NCBI GenBank assembly: GCA_021129785.1
Contig: JAJOKQ010000100.1
Coordinates: 1-5,623 of the forward strand
From: Clostridiales bacterium
Lineage (GTDB): Bacteria; Bacillota; Clostridia; Peptostreptococcales; NVVX01
Reading direction: 5' to 3'
Length of the DNA stretch: 5,623 nt
In this document: one piece after another, positions 1 to 5,107 of the stretch
Layout of the letters: every line of letters starts with the position of its first letter
How positions within the stretch are numbered: position 1 is the first letter of the stretch
Notes under the pieces: generated by a model
What the model was told of the DNA's origin: nothing
Seen by the model: the letters and a program-made list of their open reading frames with translations, nothing else
The model's database searches: none
Translations under genes and position numbers: made by a program

Positions 1-20
1 ATCATTACAACTAATATAAC

Positions 21-49
21 TTGTTAAATATTACAACATATGCTACGAT
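21..49 (+). promoter_or_regulatory. Probable sigma-A-type promoter for the small membrane protein gene
   Basis: A -35 box TTGTTA (21-26) is followed after 17 bases by a -10 box TACGAT (44-49). The -10 box is preceded by TG at 41-42, giving the extended -10 form TGnTAnnnT. Transcription would begin near 56, leaving a leader of about 37 bases before the ATG at 93. This is inferred from motif match and spacing only. The region lies at the window edge, so upstream transcription cannot be excluded. Confidence 0.5.
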
Positions 50-80
50 ATTGGAAAGTGATGGAATGATATATTGGGGC

Positions 81-85
81 GGAGG
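81..85 (+). promoter_or_regulatory. Ribosome binding site that sets the start at 93
   Basis: GGAGG lies 7 bases before the ATG at 93. Upstream in-frame starts (TTG 21, ATG 66) would translate through this site and give an N-terminus rich in Gly from GGCGGAGGA, so they are unlikely. Confidence 0.7.
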
Positions 86-92
86 ACTTCAC

Positions 93-227
93 ATGCATTT
101 TGCTTTTACAAGTATCAATATTATATTATTTTTAGGACTATTAATAGGCGTATTTGCTATATTTTACTTAACAATTTCGATACTATATAAAATGAACAAG
201 AAATTAGATAAAAATATTCCATGGTAA
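93..227 (+). CDS. Small single-pass membrane protein, 44 aa, unknown function
   Basis: I do not recognise a family for this gene. The predicted product has a short polar N-terminus, one long hydrophobic segment at about residues 8-32 (isoleucine, leucine and phenylalanine rich, with two glycines) and a basic tail, KMNKKLDKN, ending in PW. By the positive-inside rule the C-terminus should be cytoplasmic. The gene has its own likely promoter (21-49) and an ideal ribosome binding site (GGAGG, 81-85), which supports real translation despite its size. No terminator is visible after it, so it could be co-transcribed with the CBS gene downstream, although that gene has its own promoter. It might be a regulatory small protein or a short toxin-like peptide; nothing in the sequence decides between these. 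Confidence 0.55.
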   Translation: MHFAFTSINIILFLGLLIGVFAIFYLTISILYKMNKKLDKNIPW

Positions 228-254
228 TCTGAATTAGCAGAAAATCCTCGTAGT

Positions 255-283
255 TTCATATTGTCGCAATTGGGTAATATAAT
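255..283 (+). promoter_or_regulatory. Probable sigma-A-type promoter for the CBS gene
   Basis: A perfect -10 box TATAAT (278-283) lies 17 bases downstream of TTCATA (255-260), which matches the -35 consensus at four of six positions. The predicted start of transcription is near 290, giving a leader of about 77 bases before the ATG at 367. I see no clear riboswitch or strong hairpin in that leader. Confidence 0.55.
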
Positions 284-351
284 GATAAGAGTAAAACTAT
301 TCTTTGAGTTGAAAGAGAATATAAGCATTTGCGAGACATGAATACTAATAG

Positions 352-360
352 AGAGAGGTG
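352..360 (+). promoter_or_regulatory. Ribosome binding site that sets the start at 367
   Basis: AGAGAGGTG is a close match to the anti-16S complement AGGAGGTG and ends 6 bases before the ATG at 367. The in-frame GTG at 358 is part of this site, so it is unlikely to be the initiation codon. Confidence 0.65.
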
Positions 361-366
361 TTAAGT

Positions 367-816
367 ATGCTAGTCAAAGACATTATGACAACAAATGTAA
401 TTTCGGTTAAGAAAGAGCAGAAAATTGAGAACGCTGTAAAAATACTTATGGATAATAATTTTAGCGGAATGCCTGTTGTAGATGTTGAAAACAAAGTGAT
501 TGGAGTTATTACAGAAGGAGATTTAATATATAGAAGTAAAAAACTAAGGATTCCTACTTTTTTTACAATTTTAGATAGTTACATCTTTCTAGAAAGCATG
601 AAGAACTTAGAAAAACAGATTAAAAAAATGGTAGGCTATAGAGTCGAGGACGTTATGACAGTTGATGTAATTACAGTCACAGAAGACACTACAGTGGAAG
701 AAATTGCAACCATTATGACAAGGAAAAAAATTAATAGGGTACCTGTTGTAAAAGAGGGCGTTTTAGTTGGAGTTGTAAGTAGAAGAGATATTATAAAAGC
801 CTATGCTAGAGAATAG
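367..816 (+). CDS. Two-domain CBS protein, 149 aa (putative adenine-nucleotide sensor)
   Basis: This is a stand-alone pair of CBS domains with no attached enzyme or channel. CBS1 covers about residues 2-60, opening with VKDIMTTNVISV and closing with GVITEGDL. CBS2 covers about residues 92-147, opening with VEDVMTVDVITV and closing with GVVSRRDI. Each domain ends with the Thr/Ser-x-x-Asp signature (T49-D52 and S138-D141) that contacts the ribose of bound nucleotides in this family. The two are joined by a helical linker of about 30 residues. It is probably cytoplasmic, since no membrane segment is visible. Such proteins usually bind AMP, ATP or c-di-AMP as a Bateman module; the ligand here cannot be read from the sequence. 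It has its own promoter and terminator, so it is probably not part of the antiporter operon. Its position upstream of a cation/proton antiporter makes a role in ion homeostasis possible but unproven. Confidence 0.9.
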   Translation: MLVKDIMTTNVISVKKEQKIENAVKILMDNNFSGMPVVDVENKVIGVITEGDLIYRSKKLRIPTFFTILDSYIFLESMKNLEKQIKKMVGYRVEDVMTVDVITVTEDTTVEEIATIMTRKKINRVPVVKEGVLVGVVSRRDIIKAYARE

Positions 817-851
817 CAGAGTAAATATGATGTTTTGATGAGTATTAATCT

Positions 852-894
852 AAAAACAAGTAAACTGAGGCATCTTGCAGTCGCTTGTTTTTTT
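852..894 (+). terminator. Rho-independent terminator after the CBS gene
   Basis: AAAAACAAG (852-860) pairs with CTTGTTTTT (884-892), and an inner ACTG/CAGT stem (864-867 with 878-881) stacks inside it. A run of seven T (888-894) follows the GC-containing part of the stem. It begins 36 bases after the CBS stop codon. The A-run on the left arm means it could also work weakly in the other direction. Confidence 0.7.
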
Positions 895-910
895 GCTTGT
901 TTATCTATTT

Positions 911-952
911 CGAGACCCGTTCGACTCACTGCGTTCGCTCAGGGCGACATGC
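911..952. repeat. GC-rich dispersed-repeat-like element
   Basis: This is an abrupt GC-rich patch in AT-rich intergenic DNA. It contains an imperfect tandem pair, CGTTCGACTCA (918-928) and CGTTCGCTCA (932-941), separated by CTG, and bounded by CCC (916-918) and GGG (942-944). On the - strand it contains GTCGCCCTGAGCGAACGC, which resembles the short intergenic repeats of the 'CCCTGAGCG...TCGAA.GGG' type that I recognise from many bacterial genomes. Only one copy lies in this window, so its repeat status is inferred from resemblance. No transposase gene is associated with it. It sits between the CBS terminator and the antiporter promoter. Confidence 0.5.
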
Positions 953-1002
953 GGAGGGGCGGTTACTCAGACTATTTGATTCATATTTAGTTCTGAACAG
1001 TA

Positions 1003-1028
1003 ATTCTAGCAGAGCATCTGCTAAGAAT
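1003..1028 (+). other. Near-perfect hairpin upstream of the antiporter promoter
   Basis: ATTCTAGCAGA (1003-1013) pairs with TCTGCTAAGAAT (1017-1028) over 11 base pairs, with one bulged A (1024) and a three-base loop, GCA. It is followed by a mixed A/T stretch, not a clean T run, so it is a poor terminator candidate. It lies 16 bases before the -35 box of the antiporter promoter. The right-arm heptamer TCTGCTA occurs again at 1060-1066, directly against the -10 box, so the arms may instead be protein-binding half-sites. Confidence 0.45.
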
Positions 1029-1043
1029 AATTTAATTTTACTC

Positions 1044-1072
1044 TTGAACAAAGTAATAATCTGCTATACAAT
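1044..1072 (+). promoter_or_regulatory. Probable sigma-A-type promoter of the antiporter operon
   Basis: TTGAAC (1044-1049) and TACAAT (1067-1072) are separated by 17 bases. An overlapping extended -10 reading, TG at 1062-1063 then TATACA (1065-1070), is also possible. Transcription would start near 1079, with a leader of about 44 bases before mrpE. A heptamer, TCTGCTA (1060-1066), lies in the spacer next to the -10 box and could be an operator half-site. Confidence 0.6.
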
Positions 1073-1122
1073 AAGAATTGAATAAATTATACGTGAAATG
1101 ATTTTGAAAGTAGGGCTAAGAA

Positions 1123-1629
1123 ATGAAAAACATAAATTTTTTAATAAAGAAAAAAGTATTAGCACTAATTTTAGTATTAATCATGTTTTGGATTTTATTA
1201 TCACCTGCATTAACCATACAATCAATTATGATTGGTATAGTAGTGGTTATCGGCGTAGTTTTCTTAAACAAAGGGATATTAGAAGAAGAAGGTTCGTTCA
1301 ATTTATCATTAAAGCTGATAAGAAACTTTATAGTTTTTATTTTTCATCTAATAAAAGAAATAATTAAAGCAAACATTGATGTAGCAAAAATAGTGCTGAG
1401 TCCTTCGATGCCAGTTTCTCCAGCTTTTATAAAACTACCCATAAAATTTAAAAGTGAAGTTAATAAAGTAATATATGCCAATGCCGTGACTTTGACACCT
1501 GGAACATTAACTGTAGACATGAGTGGTAATAATTATATTATTCACGTTTTAACAACGAGCGCAGGCGAAGATTTAAAGGATGGGATTTTAGAGCAAACTG
1601 TGCTTAAATTGGAGGAAGAAAATGATTAA
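1123..1629 (+). CDS. mrpE: Na+/H+ antiporter subunit MrpE/MnhE (MbhA-like), 168 aa
   Basis: This is the first gene of the antiporter operon. The product has two or three N-terminal membrane segments (about residues 11-29, 31-49 and 66-83) and a cytoplasmic C-terminal domain. Family marks are NIDVAKIVLSP (84-94), the core VTLTPGTLTVD (122-132) and the following HVL (141-143). The length fits the family, which is usually close to 160 residues. MrpE is an accessory subunit of the Mrp complex and corresponds to MbhA of archaeal hydrogenase. The ATG at 1123 is preceded by only a weak site, AGGG (1112-1115), suggesting modest initiation at the head of the operon. The gene overlaps mrpF by 8 bases (ATGATTAA at the junction), which suggests translational coupling. 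Confidence 0.93.
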   Translation: MKNINFLIKKKVLALILVLIMFWILLSPALTIQSIMIGIVVVIGVVFLNKGILEEEGSFNLSLKLIRNFIVFIFHLIKEIIKANIDVAKIVLSPSMPVSPAFIKLPIKFKSEVNKVIYANAVTLTPGTLTVDMSGNNYIIHVLTTSAGEDLKDGILEQTVLKLEEEND

Positions 1630-1888
1630 AATTGTGTTTACTATAGCTTCCATTTTACTAATACTACTTGCATTTGTCTCATTGTATAGAGCATATGTAG
1701 GCCCTGCTTGTGCAGATAGAGTAATAGCTATAAATGTAATATCAACAAAAGTAACAGTACTAATTGTTCTAATTGCTATGGTAACAGATCAACATATTTT
1801 TGTTGACGTAGCTTTAGTGTATGCAATGATGGGATTTATGGCAACTGTTTGTATATCTAAATACTTAGAAAAAGGCAAGTTGATTTAG
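1622..1888 (+). CDS. mrpF: Na+/H+ antiporter subunit MrpF/MnhF (MbhB-like), 88 aa
   Basis: This is a small hydrophobic subunit with three predicted membrane segments (about residues 3-20, 34-55 and 60-79). The family signature is visible as YRAYVGPACADRVIAIN (22-38), the GP-x-x-x-DR motif of MrpF, with Asp32 and Arg33 at the start of the second segment. Length matches the family. A strong ribosome binding site, GGAGG (1611-1615), lies inside the end of mrpE, 6 bases before the ATG, so the start is well supported. It corresponds to MbhB in the archaeal hydrogenase order and should pack with MrpE and MrpG in the same complex. Confidence 0.93.
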   Translation: MIKIVFTIASILLILLAFVSLYRAYVGPACADRVIAINVISTKVTVLIVLIAMVTDQHIFVDVALVYAMMGFMATVCISKYLEKGKLI

Positions 1889-1900
1889 GGAGGTATTCAA

Positions 1901-2206
1901 ATGGAATTGATAAGAAATATATTGATTGTTGTTTTAATGATTAGTGGAGTTTTCTTTTTTATTGTAGGAACTGTTGGATTAATTCGAATGCCTGATGTGT
2001 TTAGTAGAATGCATGCAACAACTAAATGTGATACTTTAGGGGCAGGATTGATTTTGCTGGCAGTGATTGCTTATAATGGGATTAACGCTGTTAGTATAAA
2101 GTTTTTAATGGTCTTAATTTTTATTTGGATTACTAACCCTACTTCAGCACATATTATCGCTAAATCAGAATACAAACGAAAAATTGAAAAGACAGAAACA
2201 ATGTGA
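1901..2206 (+). CDS. mrpG: Na+/H+ antiporter subunit MrpG/MnhG (MbhC-like), 101 aa
   Basis: The product is a three-segment membrane protein of the PhaG/MnhG/YufB family. The hallmark stretch GLIRMPDVFSRMHATTK (26-42) is followed by DTLG (44-47), and the third segment ends in the conserved TNPTSAH (78-84). A charged tail, EYKRKIEKTETM, closes the protein. GGGAGGT (1888-1894) lies 6 bases before the ATG and overlaps the stop codon of mrpF, so translation of the two is likely linked. It is the last gene before the only sizeable gap in the operon (86 bases). Confidence 0.94.
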   Translation: MELIRNILIVVLMISGVFFFIVGTVGLIRMPDVFSRMHATTKCDTLGAGLILLAVIAYNGINAVSIKFLMVLIFIWITNPTSAHIIAKSEYKRKIEKTETM

Positions 2207-2292
2207 GTCTTTAGGGGTGTTTTTTTGACGAGCCAACTTAAATAAACAACATCGAGTCCAAAAACTGTCTGACTCAAGTGAAAGGAATAATT
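2207..2292 (+). other. 86-base gap within the antiporter operon, possibly regulatory
   Basis: All other junctions in this operon are overlaps or gaps of at most 12 bases. This gap starts with AGGGGTG followed by seven T (2220-2226). GTCTTT (2207-2212) can pair with AAAGAC inside the end of mrpG (2188-2193), just before that T run. CTGTCT (2265-2270) could instead pair with AGACAG (2190-2195), and GAGTC (2254-2258) can pair with GACTC (2271-2275). These competing weak pairings could form an attenuator or an mRNA-processing site, but none is strong alone. I see no open frame with a ribosome binding site here. Confidence 0.3.
2281..2286 (+). promoter_or_regulatory. Ribosome binding site that sets the start at 2293
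   Basis: AAAGGA lies 6 bases before the ATG at 2293. An in-frame GTG at 2278 is immediately upstream and has no properly placed site of its own. Confidence 0.55.
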
Positions 2293-2529
2293 ATGCAAAT
2301 TTTCAACGTGATACTAATAATTTTCTTAATAACATGCGCTATTGCAGTCGAGAGAACAAAAGATTTACTTGCAGCTGTGATTATTTTTGCATCATATAGT
2401 TTTTTTGTGGCTCTATTGTGGTTGTTACTTCGTGCACCAGATATTGCTCTTACAGAGGCTGCAATAGGGGCGGGAGTTACGACAATGCTGTTTGTTGGAG
2501 TAATCAGTAAAACAAGGAGGATGGAATAA
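2293..2529 (+). CDS. mbhD: MrpA C-terminal equivalent, MbhD-like subunit (DUF4040), 78 aa
   Basis: This small hydrophobic protein matches the first of the two domains that form the C-terminal part of MrpA and that exist as separate MbhD proteins in archaeal hydrogenases. It has about three membrane segments. The family core is APDIALTEAAIGAG (48-61), preceded by ERTKDLLAAVIIFASYS (20-36), where charged residues precede a hydrophobic run. Glu55 within the core is invariant in the versions I know. It is probably part of the cation path at the interface with the other small subunits, an inference from the family. Its stop codon overlaps the next start as TAATG, so the two MrpA-like pieces are translationally coupled, in keeping with their being one polypeptide in Bacillus-type systems. 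Confidence 0.88.
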   Translation: MQIFNVILIIFLITCAIAVERTKDLLAAVIIFASYSFFVALLWLLLRAPDIALTEAAIGAGVTTMLFVGVISKTRRME

Positions 2530-2828
2530 TGAAAAAGATATTTTTTATTATGACCTTGGTACTCTTGTGGGGTTTGATGGTAGCGAGTATAGTCCAGATG
2601 CCAACATCAGGTGATATAGAGAATCCGTCTTACAATATAACTACTCATTACTATATCAATAAATCAATAAGAGACACAAATGCACCTAATATTGTGTCGG
2701 CGATTATCAATGACTATAGGGCTTTTGATACTTTAGGAGAAGCTACAGTTTTGTTTATATCTATAATTGCGGGTTCCTCAGTAATGAAAAACACCTACGG
2801 GAATAAGAAAGAAAAAAAGGTGGATTAA
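2529..2828 (+). CDS. mbhE: MrpA C-terminal equivalent, MbhE-like subunit, 99 aa
   Basis: This matches the second part of the MrpA C-terminal region. An N-terminal membrane segment (about residues 4-22) is followed by a polar loop of about 45 residues, then the family signature NDYRAFDTLGE (61-71) entering a second hydrophobic segment (72-85), then a lysine-rich tail. Asn54 in NAPNIV, before the signature, is also typical. Arg64 and Glu71 are the conspicuous charged residues at the membrane entry. GGAGG (2516-2520) lies 8 bases before the ATG, and the start overlaps the previous stop by one base. The function is structural or cation-conducting within the antiporter complex, by analogy with MbhE and MrpA. 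Confidence 0.86.
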   Translation: MKKIFFIMTLVLLWGLMVASIVQMPTSGDIENPSYNITTHYYINKSIRDTNAPNIVSAIINDYRAFDTLGEATVLFISIIAGSSVMKNTYGNKKEKKVD

Positions 2829-2830
2829 TA

Positions 2831-3253
2831 ATGGATGACTTAATCGTAAGAACTGTAACCAAGTGGATAGTTCCATTTATACAGGTTTATGGTATTTTCA
2901 TAATATTACATGGACATATATCACCTGGTGGCGGATTTTCAGGTGGGGCAGTGTTAGGTTCAAGTATTATTCTAATTACACTATCATTAGGGTATAAAAA
3001 AGCTTCGGGGATAATATCGCATAATACTTCTGCATTATTAGAATCTGGGAGCATTATTTGGTATGTGTTAATAGGGATTGTTGGAATTATTTCAGGGAAC
3101 AATTTCTTAACAAATAGAGGATCAGGATTTTACATGGGGGAAGTTGGAGACGTTATCAGTTCGGGAATGATTCCGTTAATAACAGTGGCTATAGGAATAA
3201 AAGTTGCTAGCACAGTAATAACTCTCTTTCATACAATTATTGAGGAGGATTAA
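2831..3253 (+). CDS. mrpB: Na+/H+ antiporter subunit MrpB/MnhB (MbhF-like), 140 aa
   Basis: The product has four predicted membrane segments (about residues 12-28, 38-54, 74-90 and 110-134). The MnhB hallmark HGHISPGGGFSGG (27-39) is complete, as is the later GDVISSGMIPL (106-116). The length is that of the family. AAGGTGG (2817-2823) lies 7 bases before the ATG, inside the end of the previous gene, with two bases between the stop and this start. It acts as a membrane subunit of the antiporter, next to MrpC and the MrpA-type C-terminal pieces. Nothing is missing or broken. Confidence 0.95.
   Translation: MDDLIVRTVTKWIVPFIQVYGIFIILHGHISPGGGFSGGAVLGSSIILITLSLGYKKASGIISHNTSALLESGSIIWYVLIGIVGIISGNNFLTNRGSGFYMGEVGDVISSGMIPLITVAIGIKVASTVITLFHTIIEED
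3242..3248 (+). promoter_or_regulatory. Ribosome binding site that sets the GTG start of mrpC
   Basis: GAGGAGG lies inside the last codons of mrpB and ends 6 bases before GTG at 3255. An in-frame TTG at 3240 would place the start on top of the site and is rejected. Confidence 0.75.
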
Positions 3254-3254
3254 C

Positions 3255-3635
3255 GTGGAGATTCTAAGAGGAATAGTAGACAATATAAACTACATAGGAG
3301 CTTTAACACTATTTGTAATTGGGCTATACACAGTATTAACCCACGCAAACCTACTTAAAAAAGTAATAGGGATAAATATTATGGAAACCTCTATCTTCCT
3401 ATTTTTCGTATCGATAGGCTATCTAAGGTCTGCAGAATCACCTATTATTGATCCAACCAGAGCAGATCAAGTTTTTGTAAATCCACTACCTTCAGCATTA
3501 ATCCTTACAGGTATAGTTGTGGCACTAAGTGTTACAGTATATTCGTTAAGCTTAATTATTAAAATATACGAAGAATATGGAACCATTGATTTGAATGAGA
3601 TAATGGAAATGAGAGGGAATCTGTCTGATGGCTAA
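3255..3635 (+). CDS. mrpC: Na+/H+ antiporter subunit MrpC/MnhC (NuoK and MbhG-like), 126 aa
   Basis: This NuoK-related subunit has three membrane segments (about residues 13-30, 36-56 and 80-104). The family motif before the third segment reads NPLPSALILTGIVV (76-89); most MnhC proteins have DPLPQALVLTAIVI there, so Asp76 and Gln80 are replaced by Asn and Ser. Glu44, in GINIMETSIF, occupies the place of the membrane-embedded glutamate of NuoK in its second segment, judged by position only. The C-terminus carries YEEYGTIDLNE, as in related proteins. Translation starts with GTG, one base after the mrpB stop. The end overlaps mrpD by 8 bases. The role is to connect MrpD to the smaller subunits, by analogy with complex I. 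Confidence 0.93.
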   Translation: MEILRGIVDNINYIGALTLFVIGLYTVLTHANLLKKVIGINIMETSIFLFFVSIGYLRSAESPIIDPTRADQVFVNPLPSALILTGIVVALSVTVYSLSLIIKIYEEYGTIDLNEIMEMRGNLSDG

Positions 3636-5106
3636 CGAACATTTTCCTATATACATACTTGCAATTCTATTAGTAAATGCTGCAATCTTTAGCGCATTTG
3701 CAAAAATGAGTTTTTACTACTTAAAGATACTAATAGTAGTCAACCTTACGATTGTTTGGACATTAGCTGCTATGCTTTTTAATAAAGTCCTAAAAGAAGG
3801 TTCATTTAGGTATAATTTTGGAGATTGGCATCAAGTTTTAGGAGTGCAATTATACATAGATGAGCTTGCAGTTTTTATGATGATGTTTATTTTGACACTG
3901 GCTTGTTTAATTATTGTATATAGCTTAAAAGACATTGAACATGAGATTGAACCAAAGCAGTTTTCAAGGTATTATACATTAGTTTTTGTAATGCTGTTTT
4001 CCATGCTAGGGCTGACCTTTTCAAATGACATGTTTAATATGTTTATTTTTATGGAAATATTGTCTATTGCATCGTGCAGTATAATATCAATTAAAAACAG
4101 TAAAGGAAACATGCTCGCTTCTTTTAGATATTTAATACTAAATACTTTAGGTTCGCTTTCAGTCCTTATGGGGATAGCACTTATTTACATGGTTACAGGG
4201 CAACTTAACATGGTTGAAATACATAGAGAAATATCTGTTGTATGGCAACATTACTCTACTAACATAATGATGGCGCTTGGATTTATAATAATAGGTTTTT
4301 CTACAAAAGCAGCTATTTTCCCACTGCATGTATGGCTTCCAGACGCACATTCTGTTGCTCCGACACCGTCAAGCGCTCTACTCTCGGGGATAGTGGTCAA
4401 GGCATATATTTTTGCTATTATAAAACTGCTATTTAGAGTTATGGGAGTACCAATCGTAAGTGAACTAGGGATTCCTACAGTCATTACATATCTTGCAGCT
4501 CTTGGTACAATTATGGGATCTATTTTTGCTATTGCACAAAAAGATATAAAAAGAATGTTAGCATACTCTAGTGTTGCGCAGATAGGTTATATTTTTCTGG
4601 GAGTAGGCTTAGCTACAAAAGCAGGCCTAGAATTTGCAATGTTTCACATTGTTTCTCATGGTCTTATTAAAACAGCATTATTCTTAAGTGCAGGTGCAAT
4701 AATTTATCAAACAGAAAAAAGAGATATAAGAAAACTTGACGGCATCGCATATGAAATGCCTGTTACGATGATGGTGTTTTCCATTGCAGCTTTAGGCATG
4801 ATTGGTATTCCTGGAACAAGCGGATTTATGAGCAAAATATTTTTGGGAATGGTAGTATTACAAGAAGGAAAAGCATTTTATCTGTTTATTATTATTCTAA
4901 GCAGTTTTTTAAATGCATTCTACTACATTCCAATAATAACGTCAGCATTCATGAAATCAGATGACGATGCAAAAGTTCTAAACGATAAAATACCAAAACG
5001 AATGAAAATACCCATGATAATAGTGATTTTACTGTCAATTGCAATAGGTTTTTATCCTCAAATAATAACAGTAATAATTGAAATTGCTGTGAAGTCGTTA
5101 TTCTAG
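3628..5106 (+). CDS. mrpD: Na+/H+ antiporter subunit MrpD/MnhD (MbhH and NuoN-like), 492 aa
   Basis: This is the only large proton-channel-like subunit in the operon, with about 14 membrane segments. Residues that mark a working channel half are in place: Glu143 in FIFMEILSIAS (segment 5), Lys227 in GFSTKAAIFPLHVWLPDAH (223-241, segment 7), Lys258 in LLSGIVVKAY (segment 8), His340, His344 and Lys348 in HIVSHGLIKTALF (340-352), and Lys403 in GFMSKIF (segment 12). AIAQKDIKRMLAYSSVAQIG (301-320) is the classic Proton_antipo_M core. The length is typical of MrpD (about 490). It lacks the long C-terminal extension of NuoL/MrpA. GAGAGGG (3611-3617) lies 10 bases before the ATG. The gene ends the operon, and no terminator hairpin is visible after it; a convergent pseudogene ends one base away. 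Confidence 0.96.
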   Translation: MANEHFPIYILAILLVNAAIFSAFAKMSFYYLKILIVVNLTIVWTLAAMLFNKVLKEGSFRYNFGDWHQVLGVQLYIDELAVFMMMFILTLACLIIVYSLKDIEHEIEPKQFSRYYTLVFVMLFSMLGLTFSNDMFNMFIFMEILSIASCSIISIKNSKGNMLASFRYLILNTLGSLSVLMGIALIYMVTGQLNMVEIHREISVVWQHYSTNIMMALGFIIIGFSTKAAIFPLHVWLPDAHSVAPTPSSALLSGIVVKAYIFAIIKLLFRVMGVPIVSELGIPTVITYLAALGTIMGSIFAIAQKDIKRMLAYSSVAQIGYIFLGVGLATKAGLEFAMFHIVSHGLIKTALFLSAGAIIYQTEKRDIRKLDGIAYEMPVTMMVFSIAALGMIGIPGTSGFMSKIFLGMVVLQEGKAFYLFIIILSSFLNAFYYIPIITSAFMKSDDDAKVLNDKIPKRMKIPMIIVILLSIAIGFYPQIITVIIEIAVKSLF

Positions 5107-5107
5107 A

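Noticed and set aside
885..1085. Open frame of 66 codons on the + strand downstream of the CBS gene
   Set aside because: It starts inside the terminator T run, crosses the GC-rich repeat and has no ribosome binding site or protein-like composition.
1098..1367. Open frame of 89 codons overlapping mrpE
   Set aside because: It is an alternative frame of a clear MnhE gene and gives a low-complexity basic product.
2225..2252. Possible internal promoter with TTGACG as -35
   Set aside because: The -35 is good, but at 16-17 bases spacing only CAACAT or AACATC is available, which is a poor -10 box.
3240..3254. TTG at 3240 as the start of mrpC
   Set aside because: It overlaps the ribosome binding site GAGGAGG; GTG at 3255 has ideal spacing and gives a normal N-terminus.
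4159..4484. Open frames on the - strand inside mrpD
   Set aside because: They are antisense to a strongly conserved membrane protein gene and have no features of their own.
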